A stretch of 64,000 bases of DNA from positions 62,001 to 126,000 of the forward strand of contig JAQTQB010000007.1 in NCBI GenBank assembly GCA_028712475.1, in the 5' to 3' direction. Source of the DNA: Verrucomicrobiales bacterium. GTDB lineage: Bacteria; Verrucomicrobiota; Verrucomicrobiia; Limisphaerales; UBA11358. This document shows positions 53,400 to 61,637 of the stretch, in pieces. Position 1 is the first letter of the stretch, and each line of letters begins with the position of its first letter. A model generated the notes under the pieces. That model saw only the letters and a program-made list of their open reading frames with translations, had not been told where the DNA came from and did no database searches. The translations under genes were made by a program, and so were the position numbers.

Positions 53400-55147
53400 T
53401 TCCTTTCCTCGCCTATCCGCTTGCCTTGATTGCGCTGGCTACCGTGCCGGCGCTCGCGGCGATTTACATACTGCGCAACCGCTATCGCCGACGGGACGTG
53501 TCCAGCCTGCTGCTCTGGAAATTCAATGTTCAATCCAAGGCCGGTGGCGCGAAAGTCCATCGTCTGCAACTTCCCCTGCTCTTCTTTCTGGAACTGCTCA
53601 TCCTGCTATTGCTGGTCACTGCGGCCACCGGGCCTCACTGGAAACTGCCGCAGTCCGTCCGCCCGCTCATCGTCATCCTGGATAACTCGTTTTCCATGCG
53701 TGCGCTGCATGCCGACGAGTCCACCCGGGCCAGGGCGGAGATCTTTCTGGAAAAGCTGTTCCAGCGCCAACCGCCACCGGCCACCCGCCTGATTCTGGCC
53801 GGAAGCGAACCACGCCTGCTGGGGGCGCCGGTAAAAACCTGGGCAGAGGTGAAAGAGCTGTTGCGTCAGTGGCGTTGCTGGTCGCCCGATACGGCTTTGG
53901 ATTCCGCCATCACGCTGGCCTCCGAACTTGGTAAACAGCAGGCGAACATTTTGATCCTGACCGATCAAAGACCCATCGATGAAAAAATCTCCAATCCCCG
54001 TCTCGAATGGCATGCCTTCGGCTGGCCGGTGGAAAACGTGGCCATCGTCAACGCCTCGCGCACTGCGTTCGGCGATCAGGACCGCTGCCTGCTGGAGGTC
54101 GCTAATCTCTCCGCCACTCTGCACACGACCAAAATCCTCGTGCAGACCGGCACCAACGTGCCGCAATCGTTGCTAGCCGCGCTGGGTGCGCAGGACCGGC
54201 AACGCTTCGTTTTCAATATCCCGTCCGCCACGCCCTCGATCAGTGCCGTGTTGGAACCGGACGCGCTGGCGGAGGACAACGAAGTGCGCCTCCTTCCCCC
54301 GATCCGCAAACACATCCGCGTGCAGGTCGCACTGACCAATGAAGCGTTCAGCGACCTGGTCAATCGCACATTAGAGGCCACCGGTTTGCGCGCCACGCTT
54401 ACCGAAAACCCCGAGCTCGTCATCCACGAGACCGATGCCGTGGTCAGCAGCAATTCGTGGAGCCTGCGCTGTCTCTTGCCGGCTGAAAGCACGGCGTTCA
54501 CCGGGCCGTTTATCGTGGACAGCTCGCATCCGCTGGCCGAGGGCATCGCGCTGGAAGGCGTCATTTGGGCGGGCGCGATGATGACCAACACGCCTGGAGA
54601 AGTGCCGGTGATCCTCGCCGGCAACACGCCCCTGTTGTCGTTGCGCGATGACGCGTTCAGCCGCCGCCATCTTACTTTGAATTTGAATCCGCAGCTGTCC
54701 ACGCTGACCAGCACGCCGGATTGGCCGATTCTGTTTTGGAATCTTTTGAAATGGCGGGCTGTGGAATCCCCGGGGCTCAAGGAAAGCAATGCCCGGCTCG
54801 GTTCGGAAGTGATTTTAAAAACCACAGGCGAACCTGTCACCATCAACTTGCCGGATGGCACGGTGAATACATTCCCAAAAACCGCCGACCAGATTTCCAT
54901 TGAAACGCCGTTGCCTGGAATCTATTCGGTCAGTATGGGCCAGACGACCAACAGTTTCGCGGTCAATCCGCTGGCCGCCGATGAATCGGATTTGTCCGTC
55001 AGTGTCACCGGTCAATGGGGCGCCTGGGGCACCGACAGTGAACGACGGATGGAAGAAGCGTCGCTGGTCTGGATTTTCGGATTGGCCGCGCTCGGCTTGC
55101 TGGCTTTGCATCTCTATCTGCTGGCCGCAGGGAAAGGAGGCCGCTGA
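53396..55147 (+). CDS. BatA-type membrane-anchored VWA protein
   Basis: A 583-residue protein. Two N-terminal transmembrane helices (about 5-25 and 58-76) with the BatA segment between them (RRRDVSSLLLWKF) precede a VWA domain with MIDAS motif DNSFSMR (about 97-103). A long extracytoplasmic stretch and a final transmembrane helix (about 557-577) follow. It should present a metal-binding adhesion domain at the membrane. It starts inside the DUF58 stop and ends 1 nt before the next VWA gene. Confidence 0.92.
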   Translation: MIPFLAYPLALIALATVPALAAIYILRNRYRRRDVSSLLLWKFNVQSKAGGAKVHRLQLPLLFFLELLILLLLVTAATGPHWKLPQSVRPLIVILDNSFSMRALHADESTRARAEIFLEKLFQRQPPPATRLILAGSEPRLLGAPVKTWAEVKELLRQWRCWSPDTALDSAITLASELGKQQANILILTDQRPIDEKISNPRLEWHAFGWPVENVAIVNASRTAFGDQDRCLLEVANLSATLHTTKILVQTGTNVPQSLLAALGAQDRQRFVFNIPSATPSISAVLEPDALAEDNEVRLLPPIRKHIRVQVALTNEAFSDLVNRTLEATGLRATLTENPELVIHETDAVVSSNSWSLRCLLPAESTAFTGPFIVDSSHPLAEGIALEGVIWAGAMMTNTPGEVPVILAGNTPLLSLRDDAFSRRHLTLNLNPQLSTLTSTPDWPILFWNLLKWRAVESPGLKESNARLGSEVILKTTGEPVTINLPDGTVNTFPKTADQISIETPLPGIYSVSMGQTTNSFAVNPLAADESDLSVSVTGQWGAWGTDSERRMEEASLVWIFGLAALGLLALHLYLLAAGKGGR

Positions 55148-55148
55148 A

Positions 55149-57989
55149 ATGTTCACCCTCTTCCAACCTGTCTGGCTGCTGATGCTCATTCCATTGGCAG
55201 CAGCGTGGTTCATCTGGCCGCTGCCGAACCGCGGGCTGATGCTCCTTCGCGCGGTAGTGTTTGCGGTCATCGTGCTCGCGCTGGCGCAACTGGCCCTCCG
55301 CTTGCCTGACCGCGCCGGCACGGTGATCGTGGTGGCCGACCGTAGCGAGTCCATGCCGGACAAGGCCGCCACGTCGGAAAAGGAGATCATCGGTCTGCTT
55401 CACAAATCCATGGGCGCCCGCGATCAGTTGGGCGTGGTAGCTTTCGGACGCGAAGCGGTCATTGAACAATCCCCGCAACGTGGCGAATTTGGCGGGTTCA
55501 ACGCCCGGGTCGGGGCGGATCATTCCAGCTTGAACAACGCGATAGAATCCGCGCTTGCGCTCATTCCGCCCGACGGCGGCGGGCGCATCCTGATTTTGTC
55601 CGATGGCAAATGGACTGGCAAAGATCCCTCGGCCGCCGCCGCCCGCGCTGCCGGGCGCGGTGTGGCCGTGGATTACCGCCTGTTCGCGCGGCCGCAGGTC
55701 GGTGATGTAGCGATCCAATCGTTTCTCACGCCGGAATCGGTGTTGCCCGGCCAGGCATTTGTCTTGAGCGCGTGGATGCTGTCACCGGTGGAACAGGAAA
55801 TCCAATATCAACTCCGGCGAGGCGATGTGATCCTTTCCTCGGGCACAAAACAGATCGCCGCCGGACAGAACCGGCTCCTGTTCCGCGACCGCGCCGCCAA
55901 AGCCGGTGTCAATGAATACACCATCACCATCCAAGGGGTGCAGGCCGATCCGATCCCGGAAAACAACCAGGCCCGCGCCCTCGTCGCCGTGGAAGGCTCG
56001 CGCCCGGTGTTGGTGGTTTCGTCGGCGGGCGAAAATTCCGGGCTGGTGAAATTGCTGCGTAATGGCGGCATGGACGTCATCGGTAAAACACCCGTGCAAT
56101 GCCATTGGACATTGGAAGAGTTGTCACAATACGCCGCGGTGATCCTGGAAAATGTTCCGGCCGGCCAGATCGGCACGAGCAGCATGGAAACGCTGGCGTC
56201 CTGGGTCGAGGAGACGGGCGCGGGGCTGGCAATGACCGGCGGCCAGAAATCCTACGGCCCGGGCGGATATTTCAAATCACCACTGGAACGCATCATGCCG
56301 GTCTCGATGGAAATGCGGCGTGAACATCGGAAAATGTCGCTGGCCATCTCCGTGGCACTGGACCGTTCCGGCAGCATGGCCGCCCCGGCGGGCGGCGGGC
56401 GCATGAAGATGGATCTGGCCGACCTCGGCACGGTGCAGGTGCTTGATCTACTTTCGCCGATGGATGAAATCGGCGTCATCGCCGTGGACAGTTCGCCGCA
56501 CGAAATCGTGCCGATGGGCACGGTGGAACACAACGCCGGGTCGCGCAGCAAGATTCTGGGAATCGATTCCATGGGCGGCGGCATTTTCATCTACGAAGCA
56601 CTCGTTGCCGCCGCACGTCAGATCTCCACCGCCAAGGCTCAAACCAAACACATCATCCTGTTCGCCGACGCGGCGGATTCCGAGGAGCCTGGCGATTACA
56701 AAACGCTCATCGAAAAGATGCGCGAATCCGACATCACCGTGAGCGTCGTCGGCCTCGGCACGGAACGCGACAGCGACGCCGAACTGCTCAAGGACATCGC
56801 GCAACGCGGCGGCGGGGATTGCTACTTCAGCGACAACCCGGACGAAATCCCGCGCCTGTTCGCCCAGGACACGTTCACCGTCGCGCGCAGCACGTTTGTG
56901 GATCAGCCCACGGCGTTTCAATTCACCGCCGGTTATTCATTGCTCGGCGCACAGCCTGCCGCCGCCCCGCCGCAGCTCGGCGGTTACAACCTGTGCTACA
57001 TCCGTCCGCAGGCGAATCTGGCGGCGGCGACCAGTGACGAATACACCGCGCCGGCGGTCGCCTCGTGGAACGCGGGCAACGGGCGCGTCCTGTGTTTCCT
57101 GGGCGAAGCGGATGGAAAATTCAGCGGCGAATTCGCGACGTGGAATCAGGCCGGAGAATTTTACGCCACGCTCGCCCGCTGGGTGGCCGGCAAACGCCAG
57201 CCGTTGCCCGACGACATGCTGCTCAGGCAGGAAGTGCGCGACGGCATCTGCCTCGTGCAACTGCACCTCGATCCCGAACGCAAGACCGATCCGTTTGCCA
57301 CACTGCCCCGCTTGCGAATGCTCCACGGTCTGCCTGGGGCCGCGCCAGCCAGACAAAGTTTAACACTCCAATGGAAAAATGCCGACCTATTGGAAGCCGC
57401 CATTCCGATTGCCGGACGCGAAACCATTTTGAACACAGTCGAGATCGCCGGACAACAACCCGTCACACTGCCGCCCGCGTGCCTGCCATATTCGCCGGAA
57501 TTTGCCCCCTACCAGCCGGGACGCGGCGCGGCAACGCTCGCTCAAATTTCAACCACCACCGGCGGCAAGGAACGCGTTGAAACCTCCAAGATCTGGGAGG
57601 AACTGCCGGTGAAGTCGCGCTACGTCGAACTCGCGCCGTGGCTGTTGGTCGCCGCGGCCATTTTACTTCTGCTCGAAATCCTGGAACGCCGCACGGGCTG
57701 GTTCTCGCGCATGTTCCGACGCAAACCCGCCGTCGCTCAGACTGCCGGTGAAGAGTCAGAAGTTTCGCAACCGACCGTCGCCAGAAAGCCCATCTTCCCG
57801 TGGCTCGTGCACAAGTCCGCCCGCCCAAAAACATCGCCGATAACGACCGCACAGAAACCCGTTGCACCTTCTGCCTCCACTCCTGCGGTAGGAAAACCCG
57901 CAGCCGGCAAACCGAGCGCCGATTCGGCCATTGATTCGCTGCGCAAGGCCCGCGAACGCGCCAGCCGCCGCACGGACAAGAGTCCGTAG
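55149..57989 (+). CDS. Large VWA protein with glutamine-amidotransferase-like middle
   Basis: A 946-residue protein. ATG 55149 directly follows the previous stop; the frame back to 54900 overlaps it. It has two N-terminal membrane helices (about 5-25 and 32-50), a VWA with ADRSESM, a segment resembling a class I amidotransferase fold (about 290-390; RPVLVVSSAGENSG, GAGLAMTGGQKSYGPGG) and a second VWA with LDRSGSMA (about 400-575). A transmembrane helix (about 825-848) and a Lys/Ala/Pro-rich tail end it. It is the last gene of the operon; two hairpins follow the stop. Confidence 0.9.
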   Translation: MFTLFQPVWLLMLIPLAAAWFIWPLPNRGLMLLRAVVFAVIVLALAQLALRLPDRAGTVIVVADRSESMPDKAATSEKEIIGLLHKSMGARDQLGVVAFGREAVIEQSPQRGEFGGFNARVGADHSSLNNAIESALALIPPDGGGRILILSDGKWTGKDPSAAAARAAGRGVAVDYRLFARPQVGDVAIQSFLTPESVLPGQAFVLSAWMLSPVEQEIQYQLRRGDVILSSGTKQIAAGQNRLLFRDRAAKAGVNEYTITIQGVQADPIPENNQARALVAVEGSRPVLVVSSAGENSGLVKLLRNGGMDVIGKTPVQCHWTLEELSQYAAVILENVPAGQIGTSSMETLASWVEETGAGLAMTGGQKSYGPGGYFKSPLERIMPVSMEMRREHRKMSLAISVALDRSGSMAAPAGGGRMKMDLADLGTVQVLDLLSPMDEIGVIAVDSSPHEIVPMGTVEHNAGSRSKILGIDSMGGGIFIYEALVAAARQISTAKAQTKHIILFADAADSEEPGDYKTLIEKMRESDITVSVVGLGTERDSDAELLKDIAQRGGGDCYFSDNPDEIPRLFAQDTFTVARSTFVDQPTAFQFTAGYSLLGAQPAAAPPQLGGYNLCYIRPQANLAAATSDEYTAPAVASWNAGNGRVLCFLGEADGKFSGEFATWNQAGEFYATLARWVAGKRQPLPDDMLLRQEVRDGICLVQLHLDPERKTDPFATLPRLRMLHGLPGAAPARQSLTLQWKNADLLEAAIPIAGRETILNTVEIAGQQPVTLPPACLPYSPEFAPYQPGRGAATLAQISTTTGGKERVETSKIWEELPVKSRYVELAPWLLVAAAILLLLEILERRTGWFSRMFRRKPAVAQTAGEESEVSQPTVARKPIFPWLVHKSARPKTSPITTAQKPVAPSASTPAVGKPAAGKPSADSAIDSLRKARERASRRTDKSP

Positions 57990-57992
57990 TGG

Positions 57993-58011
57993 CACAGGCG
58001 TCCCGCCTGTG
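57993..58011. repeat. Palindrome after the last VWA gene (CACAGGC / GCCTGTG)
   Basis: CACAGGC (57993-57999) and GCCTGTG (58005-58011) form a 7-bp stem 4 nt after the VWA stop. A second hairpin CACGGG / CCCGTG lies at 58047-58064. Neither has a T-tract, so these are not canonical terminators; the first shares the word ACAGGC with the recN palindrome at 25243. The rest of 57990-58407 holds the chimeric pseudogene. Confidence 0.55.
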
Positions 58012-58151
58012 TGTTTCAAGAGTGACGGCCTTCTATGGTGGAAACTCACGGGCGTTATCCCGTGCCAATATGCCTGCAACAACCATGAGCTGGCACTCCG
58101 AGATTTGCCGGCTCCGCGTTTTGTTTTTTGCTTTTCATTCTCAACTGTGTC

Positions 58152-58390
58152 GTGATTGCCTTGCTTGATTACGGCTCCAGCAACCTGCGCAGCGTCCACA
58201 AATCGCTGCTCACGGTCGGTGCAGACGTGCGCCTCGTGCAGCACCGAACGAAGAAGTTTGCGAAGATTTTCTAGCCGCGCTGGAAAAACAGCGGATTCCC
58301 GCCACGCTCCGCCGCGAAAAAGGCCATGACATTGACGCGGCATGCGGACAATTGCGGCTGAAGACGGAGCGCAAGCTGGCTGCGACGTGA
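58152..58390 (+). pseudogene. Chimeric fragment: hisH 5' end joined to rlmN 3' end
   Basis: 58152-58247 repeats the first 32 or so codons of hisH (60258 onward; GTG start, with several silent or conservative changes). From 58249 the sequence switches to the last 45 codons of rlmN (identical to 45126-45212 over 87 nt, then diverging), ending with TGA at 58388. In the hisH frame a TAG at 58272-58274 stops translation after 40 codons. Neither part can be functional. Both parent genes are in this window, 45 and 60 kb. Confidence 0.9.
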
Positions 58391-58407
58391 TCCGGCAATC
58401 GGTGCAA

Positions 58408-60156
58408 TCAGGGCAGAATGTAAATGTCAAACGACGTGGAATAATACACCCCGGCGGCCGGCCCGCCGCCAGCCACATAGATACGGTTGCCACGCAATGC
58501 AGGGTAAATTCCGTGCCGGCCCGTGGGCATGGGCGTGCCCAGCCGCCAGGTGTTGGAAGCCACGTTGTAAATATCCACGCGGTTGTAAACGTGATCCGGA
58601 GTCGCACCACTGCCGTTGACCGTCTCGCCGCCCATGATATAAAACTCGCCGTTATAATAGACGGCCTTGCCCATGCCGCCGCGCGCTTGTGGAAGCGGCG
58701 ACAACGCGGAACCCGGATCGCTGCTGGATGCCCAGGTGTTGCCCGCCGGATCGTAGATCTGCACCGTGTTGTATCCATTGTCCGGCGCATTGCCAATGGC
58801 GCGGCCACCGAAGACGTAAAATTTACTGCCATCTGTGCCGGAGGCTGTGTGGTTCATTCCGACCGGCAGGGGTGGAAGGCTGGCCCAGGAGTTCAAGACC
58901 GGATCATACACGGCTGCCGCGTTGGTGTTGTAGCCGTTATTACTGCCGGAAATCACCCCCACGAGGCCTCCCGCAACGTATATTTTGCCATTGATGACGG
59001 CCGAAGCGCACGACCCCGCAGGGTATGGCATTGGCGCACCGAGCGACCATCCATTGGTGGCCGGATCGTAAATCTGCACCTTCCCGTCTGAATTGGCGTC
59101 ACAGCCGCCGATGATGTAAAGCCGCCCGCCAAACACTTCTGCCGCGTGATGGTTTCCCGTGTAGGGCCGTTCTGGATTCAGAATGGTCCAGGTGTTGGAC
59201 AGAATGTTGAAGACACGCATGGGCGAAGTGGTGGCAGGATTGAAGGCATCATACATTCCGGTGGCGTAGAGCTTGTCTCCAAGCCAGGCAGATGTCATTT
59301 CCACCAGCGGAACCGGCAAGGACGTTCCGGTCTCCCACGAATTGGGCACGCCGTTGTAGGTAACTGTCAATTGCATGAATTGCTGCGATGCGGAAGTCAG
59401 CGGCGCATTGGCGCGGAACTTTTCCGTCACAAGGCCGGCGTTGGTTGAAACGGAAATCGGCCCGGTCACGACATTCGTTCCGGAAAACCAGTCCGTCAAA
59501 TTGCTCGAAACATTGGCGCCAAACAGCACGTCAATGGCCGTTGCATTGCGGCTGTAGTTCAACGTCAGATAACTGTTCGTCAGGATCGTTTCGGTGCCGG
59601 CCGAGGACAAGTTGGCATTGTCTGGCAAAAGCGGCTGGTGGTTCAACGCATACTCGAAAAGGTTCACCATTCCGTCGGCGTCCGGATCCGCCGCCAAGCC
59701 GCTTACGGCCGCGTTGGTCAACAGCACCGGTGTGAAATTGGCAAGCTGCCACTGAACCAGCGGAGTGAACGTCGTGGCGCTGTTGGTTTTGGAATAGGCC
59801 GAATTCCCGGCGCCATTGAAAGCACGCACCCGGAAATAATATTTGACTGCCGGATTCAGGTTCGTCGCGGCGAAGGCGATGACATTGGCGGAAGTGGTGG
59901 TGATTGCCGAGAACGCAATCCCGTCCGACGACTGCTCGACTTGGAACCCGAGTTCGTTCGAGGAATTGTCGTTCCAAGCGAGAATGATTTGCTGCGGGGA
60001 TGCAGGGGTGGCAACCAGTCCGCCCGGTGCCGCAGGCTGACCCAAACATACCGCACCGCAGGCCAGCCAAGCCATCACGGATGCCCGCCAAAAAGCCCGA
60101 CCGGAGGTGACGCTGACAGTTCTGACTTGGTCAGAAACCAATTGCTCTAATCGCAT
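58408..60156 (-). CDS. Secreted protein with fibronectin type III domain and Kelch repeats
   Basis: A 582-residue protein. ATG 60156 gives a signal peptide (ending near GAVCLGQ); the frame to 60267 lacks one. A fibronectin III domain (about 40-125; IILAWNDNSSNELGFQVEQSSDG, YYFRVRAFNGAG) and a linker with a beta domain precede about six Kelch repeats (about 290-580), each with a Gly-Gly pair and Tyr-Trp spacing (RLYIIGG, KIYVAGG, KFYVFGG). It should fold as a beta-propeller on the cell surface or in the periplasm. Confidence 0.92.
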   Translation of the reverse strand: MRLEQLVSDQVRTVSVTSGRAFWRASVMAWLACGAVCLGQPAAPGGLVATPASPQQIILAWNDNSSNELGFQVEQSSDGIAFSAITTTSANVIAFAATNLNPAVKYYFRVRAFNGAGNSAYSKTNSATTFTPLVQWQLANFTPVLLTNAAVSGLAADPDADGMVNLFEYALNHQPLLPDNANLSSAGTETILTNSYLTLNYSRNATAIDVLFGANVSSNLTDWFSGTNVVTGPISVSTNAGLVTEKFRANAPLTSASQQFMQLTVTYNGVPNSWETGTSLPVPLVEMTSAWLGDKLYATGMYDAFNPATTSPMRVFNILSNTWTILNPERPYTGNHHAAEVFGGRLYIIGGCDANSDGKVQIYDPATNGWSLGAPMPYPAGSCASAVINGKIYVAGGLVGVISGSNNGYNTNAAAVYDPVLNSWASLPPLPVGMNHTASGTDGSKFYVFGGRAIGNAPDNGYNTVQIYDPAGNTWASSSDPGSALSPLPQARGGMGKAVYYNGEFYIMGGETVNGSGATPDHVYNRVDIYNVASNTWRLGTPMPTGRHGIYPALRGNRIYVAGGGPAAGVYYSTSFDIYILP

Positions 60157-60257
60157 AAGGACAACCAGCCGTGACTCTAACACAACAACCCATTTATTCA
60201 ACTCCACTGTGCCGATGCCCGGTTGCCAGACAGCCGGCAACCCTTTAGTCTGACGCC

Positions 60258-60878
60258 GTGATTGCATTACTCGACTACGGCTCCGGCAACCTGCGCAGCG
60301 TTCACAAATCGCTGCTCAAGGTCGGCGCGGACGTGCGCCTCGTGCAGCGACCGGACGAAATCGGCGATGCGCGGGCGATGGTGCTGCCCGGCGTCGGCGC
60401 GTTCGACGATTGCATCAACGCGCTGCGCAAACAGGAACTGCTCGAAGCTGCGCGCGAATTCATCCAGACCGGCAAACCGTTTCTCGGCATCTGCGTCGGC
60501 TATCAGGCGTTGTTTGAAAAGAGCGAGGAATTTAATTCCTGCGCCGCCGGACTTGGCGTTTTCAAAGGCAGCGTCGTCCGCTTCACGGAAAAGCCCGGAC
60601 TCAAAATTCCCCAGATCGGCTGGAACCAGCTTGAAATCGTGCAGGCCGGTTGCCCGCTCTATCGCGGCATTGAGAGCGGCAGCTACGTTTATTTCGTCCA
60701 CAGCTTTTATCCGCAGCCGGTGGATGCAGACATCGTCGCAACGCACACAGATTACGGCGGCAACTTCGCCTCCTCCGTCTGGCGCGACAATGTTTTTGCC
60801 ACGCAGTTTCACCCGGAAAAAAGCCAGAAGGTCGGCCTGCAACTGCTGAAGAATTTTGTGGATATGGCGAAAGGTTAA
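60258..60878 (+). CDS. hisH: Imidazole glycerol phosphate synthase, glutaminase subunit
   Basis: A 206-residue class I glutamine amidotransferase supplying ammonia to HisF in histidine synthesis. Start is GTG 60258. The nucleophile is C79 in GICVGYQ, and the His-Glu pair is in FHPEKSQ near the C-terminus. HisF is not adjacent. A partial copy of its 5' end is in the chimeric pseudogene at 58152. Confidence 0.97.
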   Translation: MIALLDYGSGNLRSVHKSLLKVGADVRLVQRPDEIGDARAMVLPGVGAFDDCINALRKQELLEAAREFIQTGKPFLGICVGYQALFEKSEEFNSCAAGLGVFKGSVVRFTEKPGLKIPQIGWNQLEIVQAGCPLYRGIESGSYVYFVHSFYPQPVDADIVATHTDYGGNFASSVWRDNVFATQFHPEKSQKVGLQLLKNFVDMAKG

Positions 60879-61065
60879 GCACCCGCTGGCCTTGCCTTGA
60901 TTTGGTGGGCAGGAGTTGTGTGATTGTGTGAGCCATGCCAGCACACATGAACACAACGAAAGCTGATCCCGCGCGGCATCGCCCATTTGGCGCGGGGATG
61001 GTGAAATTTCTCGATGCCCCCTTTCATCATTGAATTTTCTCCACGCCATCTCTAAATTACGCCCC

Positions 61066-61458
61066 ATGGAACAGTCGCAATTGATGCAGTATCTCCCGGT
61101 TCTCATGTTGATCGTCGTGGCCGTTGGCTTCGCGGCAGGCGTGCTCACGATCTCGGTTTTTCTCGGTCAAAGCGCCAAACGCACCAAGGCCAAAGACACG
61201 GCCTACGAATGCGGCGCGAATCCCATCGGCGAAAACAGCCCGCGCTTCTCGATCAAGTTCCATCTCGTGGCGATGCTGTTCATCCTGTTCGATATCGAAG
61301 TGGTTTTCCTGTATCCGTGGGCGGTCGTCTATCGCGACATGCTCGCCGATCACGCCACGCGGAACCTGATCCTGGGTTCGATGCTTTCGTTCATGGCGAT
61401 CTTGTTTGCCGGTTATGTTTACGCGCTGAAGAAAAAAGCGTTCGACTGGAAAAACTGA
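61066..61458 (+). CDS. nuoA: NADH-quinone oxidoreductase subunit A
   Basis: A 130-residue membrane protein with three helices and the conserved loop TAYECGANPIGENSPRFSIKFH, FDIEVVFLYPWA, the hallmarks of NuoA/ND3. ATG 61066 is chosen over 61030, which adds 12 unrelated residues. It is a membrane-arm subunit of complex I. No nuoB follows; the next gene is cardiolipin synthase, so the rest of the complex is encoded elsewhere or nuoA is duplicated. Confidence 0.95.
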   Translation: MEQSQLMQYLPVLMLIVVAVGFAAGVLTISVFLGQSAKRTKAKDTAYECGANPIGENSPRFSIKFHLVAMLFILFDIEVVFLYPWAVVYRDMLADHATRNLILGSMLSFMAILFAGYVYALKKKAFDWKN

Positions 61459-61637
61459 CGCGGCTGAATCAGTTCAATTTCAACTTCCGGCTGAACAATC
61501 CTCTCGCGCCAGTCGTCGCCAAAAAGAAACGCATCGTTCCAGCGTAAATTTATACGCCACTTTGCAGCCAAGGCGTCCGGATGGAATCCCATGGTAAATC
61601 TTGCGCGCAACCGCGCTTCCGTGGAAAGTAACCGCCG

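Noticed and set aside
57993..58064. Intrinsic terminators after the VWA operon
   Set aside because: Two hairpins are present but neither is followed by a T-tract, so they were recorded as palindromes only.
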